From Metopolophium dirhodum (lineage: Eukaryota > Arthropoda > Insecta > Hemiptera > Aphididae): a stretch of 64,000 nucleotides of DNA. The notes beneath the pieces were generated by a model. The model had not been told where the DNA came from and ran no database searches. It worked only from the letters and a program-made list of their open reading frames with translations. Positions 11,179 to 23,703 of this stretch are shown here, piece by piece (position 1 is the first letter of the stretch; each line of letters opens with the position of its first letter). The translations under genes and the position numbers were made by a program. The stretch lies in the NCBI RefSeq assembly GCF_019925205.1, contig NC_083568.1, forward strand, positions 7,872,393 through 7,936,392, in the 5' to 3' direction.

Positions 11179-12480
11179 GATTCTGAGCGGAGTGATGAAT
11201 GTATTGATTTTACAATCGAATGATGTGTTTTTATTTTTGTTTTTATTTTATTTATTTTCCAAATATTTTGACTTATTTTGAATAGTAAACTTTCATTTTC
11301 AGTTTTTTTTTTTATAAATATCTATAAAATTTTAGTTGTTGATTAAAAAAGCTTAATTTAATAGAAGACTCCATACATAAGCATTTAAAGTTCAAATATT
11401 GACAAAATACGTAAAAATGACGAAAATGTGCAAATTATTTCTAGTTAGAAATTCATAAAAAATTTTCTTTTGAAATCTAAGATTTGAAAATGTAATACAA
11501 GATTCCTTATAAGTTTGTCTTTCTTTATAAAAAAAAAAAATGTCTAGGTACAAGAAAGTCAAATTAAATTTTTATGAGCGTTTTAAATTAATATTTTTAC
11601 AACATTCACTCGATTTCTCATGTAACGATTTTCTTATTTTGTTGTACATAATTAACAAACGAATGATTTTAGATACTGAACATTCCACTGAATGTTTATA
11701 TTAGCATTTTCTATACACCATACACTTTGACTCTTTTTGAGCTGTTTACGGACATTGTCAGTTTTCAATTTTTTTAGTTTTTTTATCTATAAATATCAAT
11801 ACAATTTTATTTGTTGGGTAAAAAAGCGTGAAAACTTAATGCAAAGCTCCTGATATATTGTTACAATAGCAGTTGAAAAATAGTAAAAATTCATAGGCAC
11901 AATTTTTTTTATAAGCATCAAAGTTCGAATTTCGACAAAATGTATGTATTGAATGCGGGATTTTACGCAAATCGGTTTTCGACAAAATCGATTTTGGATT
12001 TTGGTATAATTCTAAAACAAAGTAACTTATATACATGAAATGTTCACAATTTAATATAAGGCTCCTGATAAATTGTTACAGTAGCAGCTGAAAAATATTA
12101 AAAATACATAGACGTAATTTTTTTTATGAGCATTTAAGGTTCAAATTTTGACATTCATCAAAATTAAAATTTGATAATTATTTTGCAATTAACAATTTAT
12201 ATAATGTTCATTTTTTATATCTAAGGATTGAAAATTATAAACAAGGTTCCATGTAAATAGGTTATATATAAATTACTTTATTCACAATAATATCATCAAA
12301 TATACTTATTTATATTAGACAGTAGTTAGTAATATCATCGGCTGACTGAATCGTCTTCGCTCAGAATCGTTTTTCTTATACACTGATATTCTATCATTGA
12401 ATACAAATATAACACCATCCATTACAGTGACCCTCTTGTAACTTACAGCAGAGCAACACCCACTTGCCCCCTATTTTAAT
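11179..12480 (-). repeat. Long copy of the GATTCTGAGCG dispersed repeat
   Basis: The left end reads GATTCTGAGCGGAG. At 12355-12368 the reverse complement of GATTCTGAGCGAAG appears, so both ends carry the same word in inverted orientation. The interior matches, in reverse, long parts of 59700-60480 and 39700-40080. The flank to 12480 matches the family arm that contains a near-palindrome CAATGATAT...ATATCATTG and a GTTACAAGTGGGTCA-like motif. No coding frame is present. The family name is unknown to me. Confidence 0.7.
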
Positions 12481-13569
12481 TTCGACTAGGTATACAGGCT
12501 GCAAAAGAAAAGTTGATGTACGATAATGTGTACAAGGAAAATTGATCAATCTTCATTGATAATTAATTATTATTATAACAAAATGGTTTTGTTTTATTTT
12601 TATCAGAATCTTTATTATTGGGCCCCTGAGCCAGTGTGTTTGACACACTTAACACACCTTGTTATTGAGTCAATGGTATTGCACTATTGAGTCAATGATC
12701 ATAAATCTTGATGCTGGTGATAAAAGTTCACAGCACATTTGCCGTGCCATGTTCCTTGTATCATATTTTGATTGGCCTTTGTTATGAATTATGATGGCAT
12801 CATTGACCAATCATGTTTTGTGACATTTTCAGAGTTCAGTTGAGACTTGTAAAAGGGTAAAACAGACGCAGTATCTTTAAATGAAACCAGCATTTGTCTG
12901 TGCCATGTGGCTATACATCATTCTTATGTATGGGGTTCAACTACTACACAAATTAAATTTCATATTTTTTTTTATCAAATTCCAATATAATATATATATA
13001 TATATTTTTTTTTTAATGATTTGATTCGTGCACATCTAATGGCGAATAAGTATAGTATTTACGTATAGTATTAAGGAAATCCAAGTTAAACAAAACTTTG
13101 TACATCATTTTTTTATAGTTTAAACGTAGGAATGAATAATATATATTAACAAACAAACAAACTTCTAATGACGTAAAAATTGTATATAAAACAATAAAAC
13201 CATAATAAATTATCATAAATTATCATAAAATATATGATGTTTATATAACTTGATAGAAAAAAAATGATAATTTATAGGATACATAAAATCCTATTAATAT
13301 ATAATTTTTAGGACAAAATAATTTGATATATTTAAGAAGTCCTAATAATTAATAAAACTCAAAACAAAAATGACTCGTTATAATGACATTGTTATCATTT
13401 CTGCTTGAAAATATTTGAGTTATGACTATTAGCTAAAATATGCGAAAGATTAAATGTTGTTTTCAGCTGAATTATATACATTATCGATCACATTATAGCA
13501 ATGTATATTCTGAAGTAATATTATTAAGTGTTAAATAGAATATATATTGAGAATGCATGATTTGTTAGT
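12481..13569. other. Intergenic interval between H2A.V and SCAMP
   Basis: AT-rich DNA with a short TA tract near 12990. It must include the SCAMP 3' UTR at its right end. I see no gene or bounded element. Confidence 0.5.
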
Positions 13570-15811
13570 TTAAAATCTGATGTTTGATGCTATGACATTG
13601 GAGACTGCACCACTAGAAATGACACCAGAGCGGAATTCTTCTTGTGCTTTAGCAAAACTGGCACCAGAGCTTCGATAAATTCTATGGATCTAAAAATATT
13701 AAAATCATAAAAATTTGATAATAGTGCAATGATTAATGAGTATAATGTTGTTAAAAATTTTTTTTTTTTACTTTGGTCAACAAAAGGAAGTCCATAGTTG
13801 CACCAAGAGAAAAAGCAATTCCCATTAATGTCACCAGAGTGCCTAAAAATGGATGAGAGTTCTCATAGAGTCTGACGGCCATAAATAATCCACTTTAAAA
13901 AATAAGATATAATATTTTAATAAATGTTACAATAATACAAATTGTTAAATAATAAAAACAATTACCAATAACCCGATTCGTATGTACCCAATGCCTGAAC
14001 AACTGCTATAACAAACTGGATACAGAACACAAAGAAGTAAAGCATGAAGTTGAAAGAACTGTCATCACTACAAGTAAAAAAAAAATCAAATAAATAATTT
14101 AATTAAGTATATAAAGCAATCATTAAAAAAATCAGATTTTTTAATACTTACCGAAAAGCTTTATATCCTGGACGGAACCAAAATAAAAATGAAAGTGGTA
14201 CTAAAATTCCGGCATACACAATTGAAAAAATAAATGTAGCTATCGCTCCAGTTAAGAAAAGTAATAAGATACCAATCAATATATTGCATGCGAGCAAACC
14301 AGTATGGTCTATAAAATAATAAACATTTGTCATTAATTCAAGTTATTTTCAAGTATACCTATTGTAAAGTAAACTTACATAACCATAAATAATATAGTTG
14401 CCTGACAACATGTTGAAAATCTGGAGGAATTTCTACACTTATATCCAAATAAAAACATGGCTGATAGCAAAACCCTTTAGGTAATGGCGGCCAATTGTTT
14501 TGACGAACTAGAACAATTCATAAAAATAGTTATCATTCATTTTTATAGAAACATAATATACTATATATTATAGTATAAATGATAATAACAAGTACCATTT
14601 ATTGAAGCTGTGCGCAGTTCCTCTTCTCTTTTATCTAATTCAGCTTGTCTTCGATCAAGTTCAGCTTTTCTAGCCTATTTATAACAATATACATAAACAC
14701 AAATTTTATAAATAAGAAAAAAAATTAAATAAATACCAATAAATCAGCTGAGACATCGCCTGGATTTCTTCCATAAGTAGAAGCAACTTGTGGAGTAACT
14801 GGATATTCTTGCGTAGGTGACATAACAGCTGGCATAGAATTGAGAGGTGGATTGGCTGCTCCCCTTACAGGAGGTTTCTGTAATCAAATATAAATGTAGA
14901 TAATGAAGTCTTATTAAGTATTATTAACTTTTAAGGTTTTAATAAACAGTTTTTAGATTTTACTACGGGTATAAACTATAAATATATATATGTGTATAAC
15001 ATATTATTTAAATTAATATATAAGACAAATTACAAAAACACAAAACAACTTAAACTAAAAAATAATGACAACTAAAACAATTTTATAGTAATAATTAAGT
15101 ACAATAGGTATAATAATGTTACCGCATTGTTAACAACATTTTGATCCTTTCCAAATGGATTGAAGTCTTCAATTAAAGACTGTACTTTATTATTTGTTAG
15201 TTCTTTGACTGAAGGATCCTAAAAAAATAATTAAAACACATTTTTTTCCCTTAAACTATAAAGTATACTTGTAAAGGTACATTTTTATACATTTTCTACT
15301 TAAATTATCTATAAAATTTACAACAGATATTAATATCAAGAATAACAAAAAATAGCTTTGCAATATTTATATTACCTATACCTAATGCATTTAGATAGTC
15401 TAATTTAAATGATTAAGTATATGTACACACATCATATTGGTTATATTAGTAAGAAGTAAGTTAATAATTCTTAATATTAATTTCTCCCTTAGGTAGTTTT
15501 TTTAAATATATAATATTAGAATCTTATGAGCATATGTGATGGACTTAAGTACCTACAAGTTCAAATACATGTGACCAATAGACAAATTATATTTAAATTA
15601 ATGACAAAAAAAAATGACAACATTGTTATGTTTTTTAATTCAACTATACAAGTGTGATCGTATTCAGATAAACAAATTATATGACTACTTTAAAATAGAA
15701 CCCACTAACTATTTTTATACATTCGATTAAAAATATTATAAAAATTACCTGAAAAGGATGACCCACGGATGGGGTGGGATCACCGAAAGGATTTTCATCT
15801 GGTTCAGCCAT
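13570..15811 (-). CDS. Scamp: Secretory carrier-associated membrane protein (SCAMP)
   Basis: A four-helix membrane protein of post-Golgi and endosomal vesicles that helps membrane recycling and exocytosis (family knowledge). Nine minus-strand exons are 15811-15749, 15218-15123, 14877-14737, 14674-14596, 14507-14379, 14308-14152, 14067-13966, 13892-13772 and 13689-13570, giving 335 residues with consistent phases. The N-terminus has two NPF motifs (7-9 and 41-43), which bind EH-domain proteins. A charged coiled coil (KAELDRRQAELDKREEEL) lies at about 102-120. The conserved QNNWPPLP and CYQPCFYLDI precede the first of four hydrophobic segments. FWFRPGYKAFR (212-222) corresponds to the family's cytosolic E-peptide between the second and third helices. 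The start was chosen because MAEPDENPFGDP follows a clean upstream region and matches SCAMP N-termini. It is divergent from IMP3. Confidence 0.95.
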
Positions 15812-16603
15812 AGTTAATGGTTATGTAATGTGTAAAAATGCTATTACAGCGACACAAGCTTGTTGTATTTTCGATACTGTTAAGTACCTATTTTACAAAA
15901 CAGCGACTGCGACTAAACTTGAATTCACTTCGATGATGACATGATAAAACGTTACCGGAACGACCAACCCAAACACTAAAATACAATAGATTCGTTAACG
16001 GAGGTCTGTTTTTATCATTCAATATTTCTATGCGACTGCCGACTGGCGACCACCGTACGCTAAAGTGCCAAATGCCAATTATTATGTTAATCGACGAAAG
16101 ATTATAAAGTTACAGAAAAAAATTCACAGAATTATGTGACGTACGCTATCAATAAATGGAAAAAAAACTATTTTACAGTGTGTGAACGAGATAAATGTAT
16201 TGCTAACAACATTATTAATTTAATATTAACCGTCTCAGGTTTAATAGACGCACGGTCGTCAGTTACTAACTAAGTAGAAAATTATATTATGATTATGCAA
16301 TTATTAGTTTTATTGTGTGTGAATCGAGTTCAATAAAATTAAAATTTGTCATTACACACTAAACACTTATTCCTGGAATCTTCCAGAGTTCCAGTATTAA
16401 AATAATAAAATGTTGGACACTTGGACTTCCTGTTGGCTGATAACCAATCATCTTTTTATCACAGAGATTATCTAGTATCTTATCATTTAACTATTATGTT
16501 ATCAGACACGCTTTCATCGTTCCGGCATGTGTTCATCAATCAATATTATTAAATTTTTTTAAATATATCTTACAATAAACATTAAGACCGACGTAACATC
16601 AAA
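15812..16603. promoter_or_regulatory. Shared promoter interval between SCAMP and IMP3
   Basis: The 792 bp between the two divergent start codons must hold both 5' UTRs and core promoters. It is moderately less AT-rich near the SCAMP side. I see no TATA box or motif that I would assign. Confidence 0.6.
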
Positions 16604-19600
16604 ATGGTTAGAAAATTGAAATTCCACGAGCAAAAATTGTTGAAGAAAGTCGACTTCATATCATGGGAACTAGACAACAATTTACACGAATTAAAAATTA
16701 TGAAGAAATACATGATTCAAAAACGAGAACATTATACTTTGTAAGTTAATAAATCGATCATAACGAGAAAAATTAATTGTATCTTTGATGCGAAATATAC
16801 TATTGACAAATACCCCCCTAACAAATCTCTTGGGTTTGATCTTATCACAGCGGATGTTGCCAGATGCCTAACCAAAAAAGCAATTGTTCACCTCACACAT
16901 ATTTTCAACGCTGTTCTTAGACTTTCCTACTTTCCATTGATTTGGAAATTCTCAATCATTATTCTGGTTCCCAAGCCCAATAAACCTCCTGACTCCACCT
17001 CCTCTTTTTGTCCAATAAGTCTACTACCTTTCTTCACTAAAATCCTGGAAAGACTTTTATTGAAGCGTATTCTACCAAGCGTAACGTCCAATTCCATTCT
17101 TCCTGACTCCCAGTTTGGATTCCGCAATGCTCACTCAACAATTCATCAAGCCCATAGACTGGTAGATTCAATCTCATTTGCACTTGAAAAAAAATTATAC
17201 TGCACATGTGCCTTTCTAGATATATCTCAGGCTTTTGACAGGGTTTGGCATGACGGACTCTTATACAAACTGAAGAAATTTTTACATCCGATCTTCTTTC
17301 TAATCGTCAAGTCTTATCTCTCTGATAGATACTTCAGCACTCGTATCGGTGATACCCTTTCATCCATTGCCAAAATCTCTGCGGGTGTCCCTCAAGGGGG
17401 CATTCTCACCCCTTTGCTGTACAATATATGTGCCTCAGACCATCCTATCACATCCCACACTCAAGTCGCTGACTATGCTGATGATAAGGTCATTATTTCC
17501 ATAAGTCCTGATCCCATCACAGCTTCTAGCTACCTACAAAATCATCTATCTCTCATGGAAGACTGGTACACTAAATGGAGGTTAAAAATTAATCAAACAA
17601 AATCTGTGCATACTACGTTCACTCTTAGACTTTTACCTTGCCCTGCTGTCTCCATCTATGGCTCCCAAATTCCCAACTCTCAAACGGTTAAATACCTCGG
17701 TCTAACCCTAGATCGTAGGTTAACTTGGGCTCATCATATAAAATCTAAGCGTCTAAATCTTAGTGCTCGTTTTCGTTTGCCCAAAACATACATTAATAAT
17801 AACACACACACTAACCTAAATTCAAAACTACTTATCTATAAATCCCTAATAAAGCCAGTATGGACATATGGCATCCAGGTATGGGGTAATGCTAAAAAAT
17901 CTAACCTTAATAAAATCCAAAACTTAGCCCTCAGGAAACTACTCAATGTTCCACCTTACGTCTCGAACAGCACTATCCACTCCGACTTAAAAATGAAAAC
18001 TGTCCAGGAAGAAGCTAAAGCACATTACAAGCATTTTCATAACCGTCTGTCCTCCAATAGTAATCCACTAATCCGCGGTCTTGCAGTCCCGACCATTCCT
18101 GGCAATCCTCCTAGGCGTCTAAAACGCAAATGGTGTCGTGAACTTCTCATCCCCCATCCATATATAAAAAAATAAATAAATAAATACCCAAAGTGAGTGT
18201 CATTAATGGATGGCTTCTCACAACCCATGTCTCTTGTAAATATATGTTTATGTTAGTATGTATTAATGTAACTTGTATATGTATTCACACTCATCGCATG
18301 TACCCATTGTGCCTCATAGGTATAGATTGTATATTTCAAATAAATATTAAAAAAAAAATCTTTGATGTGTTTTAGGTATAATAAGTTATCTAGAGAAATA
18401 CGGACTGTTGCTGAAAAGATTAAAACTTTAGAACCTAAAGATCCATTTCGAAATGAACGTGGTGCTCAGTTATTGGAAAAATTGTAAGATAATATATTAA
18501 TTCATAATATATTCACTAATTTAAATAATGCAATTAAAAACTATGTGGGAATGTAACATTTAAAATTCAAATGGTGGGCAAGTGAGTACCACTTTGCTAT
18601 ACATTAGTAGTTGTGTGCGTGAGTGAGTAACTGTAAAGAATGTGTTGAATTACTTAAATTTAAATTCAATAATATTTTATCATTGTATACGAAAAGCGGT
18701 TCTGAGCAAAGACTGTCATCCTATATTACTAAACATATTTATATTGCTATTATAGGTAGTAATTTATTTTACTATTAGACTACTAGTTTATTTGTTAAAT
18801 TAATTATTCCCAATATTGCATTTAAAAATGTAATTGTCTGTACACAAAATATAATAATATGAATAATAATTAAATGATTCAAGGAACATAAATAATATTT
18901 TTAAATTACAACAAAATATCTAAAATTGCTATTCTTTTATTAAAATTTTAACTGTAAATGCTTATAAAAAAATTGTGGCTATTTATCTTTTAATATTTTT
19001 AAATAACTATAATAACAACTTATGAGGAGCCTTGTATTAAATGTTCAAGCTTTTGAGACAACAGAAAAATTGAATTAACATTTATAGAAAATTTAAATGT
19101 TTATAAATAACAATAATATCTTGAATGAGGAAAATATTTTGAAAATGTTATAGGTTATGTATGGAAAATGATAAAATTAACATTTGGTTAAAATGTCAAG
19201 CATAGGCGTGCGCAGACATTTGTTGCAGGGTGGGCTAAGTCAATAAAGATTAAGAAACCTAAACTCTGATGGAAGAAACAATTAAAATGTTACATACTTT
19301 AATTTACCTACTTATAATCACCCACTATTTAAGGCACAAATCATTCATATGATAAAAAACAGATACATATTTTTTTTAAATTAAATAAGAAATAATTTAA
19401 CTGTCAACAGTTTTAAATTTTAAATAAATACAATTTCACAATCTGTAATGGTAATATTATGTTATCAATTTTATTTTTAAAGACATTTAATTTATTATTA
19501 TTTTTTATCATTGAGTATCAATGTTATTTTTCGCCTACCTATTTAATGTTTTATGATTTAAAAAAATCAAAACACGTGATGTTTAGATCATGTATTACTA

Positions 19601-22567
19601 TGTATACAAATCTCGGTACGTCTCGTAGGGTGGGCCAGCCACAGCCCACCTGGCCCTTTCTGTGTGCACGCTTATGATGTTAAGTATCTACGGTAATTCT
19701 TTTTTCAACAAAAAGTTATAGCAAAAAAAAAGATTTTTCAAACATCAGTTTTACATTAAAAAACTACCTTTATTCCCGAATTATTAAAAAAGGTACTGGG
19801 AATTTTCAATTTTGACCTCTCGAAAGTACCAAATAGATCCAATGTTTATCAGAAACCACCCTCAAAGATGAAAATCAAAGCATTTTTCTACATTGTTTGT
19901 GTACACACACCCTACCCCCACCCCTCCTAAGAAAAAATATACACAATTTTGTAAAATCAATTCATTTATTGCTCTGCTCACTAACTTAAATAATAATAAT
20001 TATTATTAATTACCAGAGTCTAATATAAACATTTTCAATTTCAAACAAAAATTAAATTAAACTTGTGTTTCCTAATATTTTTTGATATATTTAAGCTGAT
20101 ACCTATCTTATTGTTATTTTTTATTTTTGTTAAATTAATTATATAATAGTATTTCAGTAATTTTTCATTTACTAGGCATTAGAATAAAAAATAATTTTAT
20201 TACAAAATAATTAACATACCAAAATTAGTTTTTATTATCTGCAGAACAAAAATGCATTATACAGGGTGTCCCGCAAGATTTACCCATTCCGATATTTTCT
20301 GAGATAATAAAGATATCATAAATCTGTTATTTTTATTAGACTCATAAAGACAAGCATATATTTTATTTTTTTAAATTAATTAAATTTGTTGATAAAAAAG
20401 TTTAAAAATGTATTTTTTATTTTTTTTATTTTTTGAAACAATTGAAGATAGCCATTTTATAGTTTATTTTTCTGACAATTTTGACCTTTTCACATTTTAT
20501 TTTATTTAATCTTGTGGTTTTTAATAATTTTTTTAGTTTAGAGGTAAAACTATAAAAAACCGTTTTTTTACTATGGCGGGGAGTCCTTCTCTACAGCTAA
20601 TGGGCGTATCCTCATGGGACACTCTAAATTTGACATAATTTACTTTTAATGGATATTAAATGAAAATTGTATTAATTATCATTTAAGTTTTTGGTTTTCC
20701 CCTCTTTCTTCTGGGTAATACATTAAATATACCTCCCTGAAAATTTCCTGAATTCTTAAGGTGGCCAGATATAATAATTTTTTTTTTGCATTTTCGATAA
20801 AATTTTAAAAAATTGTCTGTCTTGTGTTTAGTGATTAATGATTATATTATTGTATGATGTATTGTATTTAATAAATAAATATAATTATAATTCCCATAAC
20901 ATCCAATCTTTATGAAAATTATAACCCTAATTATTTGTAAGATATATTATAATCAATGGATTTTTTTATTATCATTATTATTATTATTATTTATAAGAGC
21001 TGTTGTCATTCAACACTTAAGCTCGACAATTACATGGGTTTTCTTAATTATGTTAAATTATGTTACGATTAAATGAGGTTACCGTTAAATTTTTTCATTG
21101 CATATTTCTTATATTATCTAGTAAAACCACACATCGACATTTTATTATCTAAATTTATAATTAATCATAGATATTTGAGTATTATTTAATATTTCTTGAA
21201 TTATTGTGTTAATTTAAGGAAAATATTTTATCTACGCCTGATTTTGATTGAACATTAAAAAATAGACAAATTATTTCAATATAAGTATTTTGTTTTAGAT
21301 ACATGATGGGATTAATAACGACAAAAAGGAACTTTGAACTTTGTTCAAAGGTAACAGCATCATGTTTCTGTAGACGTCGATTACCTGTTATAATGGTTCG
21401 GTCTAAAATGGTTCAAACACTGAAATCTGCTACTACCTATATAGAACAAGGACATGTTCGAGTTGGCCCACAGTTAATAAAAGATCCAGCGTTTTTAGTA
21501 TCAAGGTATGTCAAATATCTTATATTATTACTATTTTTTTTTAAGGGTAGTTTTTGTGAATATTTTAAAATTGATGAATCTTAAATAATTTATAAGTACA
21601 CACTATACAAAATTTTAAAGCATAATATTGTATATTATATGGGTAATGTTTACCTTATCTACCTAACTCTACTTTTATTAGTTACCTAAGGTTTTGGGGG
21701 ATATCTTTTGTATTATTTTTCTACAGATATCTATTATAGTATTGTTTGTTTGTTTGTTTATAGGTATATGAAATCACATTTTTAAAAAATATGGCATTTT
21801 ATACAGTGGTGTGTTAGGGGGTTACAACATACACTCACTTCTCTAGATTTTTTTTTAGTGTATAGTATATATAGTATATACTCTTTAAATGTACTATGAG
21901 AATATTCGGATATACGGTCATATTGCCCCGTATACTTATTAGAATTTTTAGTGACAAAAACAAAATATTCTATAACTATTATTTTTAAGATAGTTTTACT
22001 AGTTCTCGAGTGATTATCGGAAAATATTTTGAGGACCAACTTTTTATCTATCTTATACCGTTAATGGATTATATATGACTGGGTACTTCAGTTTATGAGT
22101 AAGAATATTAAAATCAATGACATTTTTCAGAATTTAAGTTTCCAAAAAATTTTTTGTCATTGAGGTGTGGCTCCTTCTTTTTACATTAAGATTCTTACCA
22201 TTGTAACCTACCGGCAAAAAAAAGGCATACACCTAAGTAATTTTTTAGCAATAAATCACTGATTGTATCTATGTTTTGTATTTTCCTAGTGTGACTAGTT
22301 ACAATAGTAATAAATAAATAACTTATAAGTTATATTTAAAAACATTAAAATTTAAATTTTAAAAAAAAAACACTTATTTTATAACTTTATACAATGACAA
22401 TACTTTATTAAATTTAAACTGAAGCATATAAAGTAAAATGATTTAATACTGTACAATGCATTATTTTCAGACCTTTAGAAGACTTTGTCACATGGGTGGA
22501 TAATTCAGCTATCAAGAAACGCGTTCTTGAGTATAATGACCTAAGAGATGATTTTGAGATAATGTAA
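16604..22567 (+). CDS. IMP3: U3 small nucleolar ribonucleoprotein protein IMP3
   Basis: Part of the small-subunit processome: with MPP10 and IMP4 it helps U3 snoRNA pair with pre-rRNA during 18S maturation in the nucleolus (family knowledge). Four exons are 16604-16740, 18376-18483, 21299-21505 and 22471-22567, giving 182 residues, the usual family length. The product starts MVRKLKFHEQKLLKKVDF, the near-invariant IMP3 N-terminus. It continues with FCRRRLP and an S4 RNA-binding domain at about 109-151 (IEQGHVRVGP...DPAFLVSR), and ends with EDFVTWVD and LEYNDLRDDFE. The start is preceded by CAAA and fits the family exactly. Intron 1 holds a LINE insertion and intron 2 several short elements. 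A degenerate copy of the last exon lies about 3 kb downstream. Confidence 0.96.
16781..18367 (+). mobile_element. 5'-truncated Jockey-like LINE in IMP3 intron 1 with target-site duplication
   Basis: The element runs from 16791 to 18357 between perfect 10-bp copies of ATCTTTGATG at 16781-16790 and 18358-18367. An open frame runs unbroken from the 5' junction to a TAA at 18173-18175 and encodes the C-terminal part of a reverse transcriptase. Visible motifs are FLDISQAFDRVWHDGLLYKL, GVPQGGILTPLLYNI and the catalytic YADD, followed by a Jockey-type C-terminal region (IQVWGNAKKSN, LRKLLNVPPYVSN). After the stop come AAATA repeats, a short 3' UTR and a terminal A8 or so. The endonuclease and gag portions are missing because of 5' truncation. 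The intact frame and exact duplication indicate a fairly recent insertion. It lies in sense orientation. Clade assignment is by motif appearance only. Confidence 0.93.
18590..18740 (+). repeat. Fragment of the GATTCTGAGCG dispersed repeat
   Basis: The stretch contains TAAATTCAATAATATTTTATCATTG and then GGTTCTGAGCAAAGAC, in the same order as copies near 29930, 59570 and 63040. It is diverged. Confidence 0.5.
19201..19676. mobile_element. hAT-like MITE with CATAGGCGTG ends (IMP3 intron 2)
   Basis: Left end CATAGGCGTGCGCAGACA; right end reverse-complemented CATAAGCGTGCACACAGA. Subterminal GGGTGGGCT is also inverted between the ends. Flanks are ATGTCAAG (19193-19200) and ATGTTAAG (19677-19684), an 8-bp duplication with one mismatch. 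It is 476 bp with no transposase. The small frame at 19459-19677 lies entirely inside it and is not a gene. Confidence 0.78.
20262..20624. mobile_element. Short inverted-repeat element with TA flanks (IMP3 intron 2)
   Basis: Left end CAGGGTGTCCCGCAAGAT...ACCCATT; right end reverse-complemented GAGTGTCCCATGAGGAT...GCCCATT. A TA dinucleotide sits at each border (20260-20261 and 20625-20626), compatible with a Tc1/mariner-type MITE. 363 bp, non-coding. Confidence 0.6.
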
Positions 22568-22649
22568 CATAGTTTGTAATTTACATTAATCGTAACTGAT
22601 AAGTTACTTTTTAATTTTTATACATACGTATTTTGTTAAAGTTACTATA

Positions 22650-22655
22650 AATAAA
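22650..22655 (+). terminator. Candidate IMP3 polyadenylation signal
   Basis: AATAAA 83 bp after the IMP3 stop codon, in a typical short 3' UTR. Confidence 0.55.
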
Positions 22656-23003
22656 ACATGTTTGCATTTAAACATTTTGTGTTACGTCCATGTGTAATTT
22701 ATTTGTATACTTGAAAAACAGAAACTCAAATGTTAGATAAGGTTTAGCTTAACATTATTTAGGGTGTATAAAAACTGTATATTAATATATTATTATTTAC
22801 TACTACCCAGCACCTATTCAATATTATGATTATTTAAAAAATAATTAATTACATGTTATAGAATTTATATTCAAAATATACACTTCCGTATTCATTTGGA
22901 ACTATATTTCTTCTCCTATACTCTATAGTCTGTAGTAATGTATAAATTATTGTTACGGGCAAAGTGGACTAACTGGCAATGTGAACACTGCCCGATTTCA
23001 ATG

Positions 23004-23031
23004 GGCAATGTATGCAAAATTATACATTGCC
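23004..23031. other. Perfect 10-bp-stem hairpin
   Basis: GGCAATGTAT, an 8-nt spacer, then ATACATTGCC. Several further GCAATG and TGCCC words crowd the flanks (22960-23035), suggesting a small foldback element remnant rather than an RNA gene. Confidence 0.55.
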
Positions 23032-23567
23032 GAGGCTATAATATAGAATTTCCCTGTCTTGTAATGTCAACTACCATGGTTTTTAAATTTATTTAATACT
23101 TATTTATAACTTTGTTTTTGTCATATAATATAGTTTAAAATAACTTGAAATTTAAAATTGTTTAATACAATATTTTTAAATATTACACTTTCATTTTAAT
23201 TTATTTTAAATATTGCACAAGCTTTTACCAAACCTATTCTCATACACTACTGCACAAATAATAGTATCTACTTATGTAACAAATGATAATAATTTATAAC
23301 TGTGTAATTTTAAAATATCTTAAATTACAAATATAAGATTAATAAAATTTAAAACTGATTTACCAATTATTAAATTTGTGACTACTCAAATTATTTGTAC
23401 ACTTTTGTAGATGAAATAATCTTTACATAGTTATAATTGACACGGTAATATTGAAAGTTTTATATAGGTAAACGCGTTTGTTATGCAAACAGTAAAAGTG
23501 AACATTATTTTTGTATTACTTTTCAATGAAGAATTGTAATACTTCTGTATTATTACCTTATACAAAT

Positions 23568-23703
23568 CAGGGCTGTCCTGGTGGGGAGCAGGGCCCAGGC
23601 CCTGGGCGTCGTGTTTTTTGCTTACATTGGGAGGCCTCGCGTTTGAAAATAGTGGTAAAATTGGTTTTCGCCCTGGGCCTCGCAAATCCTAAGTACGGCC
23701 CTG
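23568..23703. mobile_element. 136-bp hAT-like MITE with exact 8-bp target duplication
   Basis: Ends are CAGGGCTGTCCTGG on the left and, reverse-complemented, CAGGGCCGTACTTAGG on the right. ATACAAAT flanks both sides exactly (23560-23567 and 23704-23711). It is GC-richer than its surroundings and non-coding; small frames overlapping it are spurious. Confidence 0.88.
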
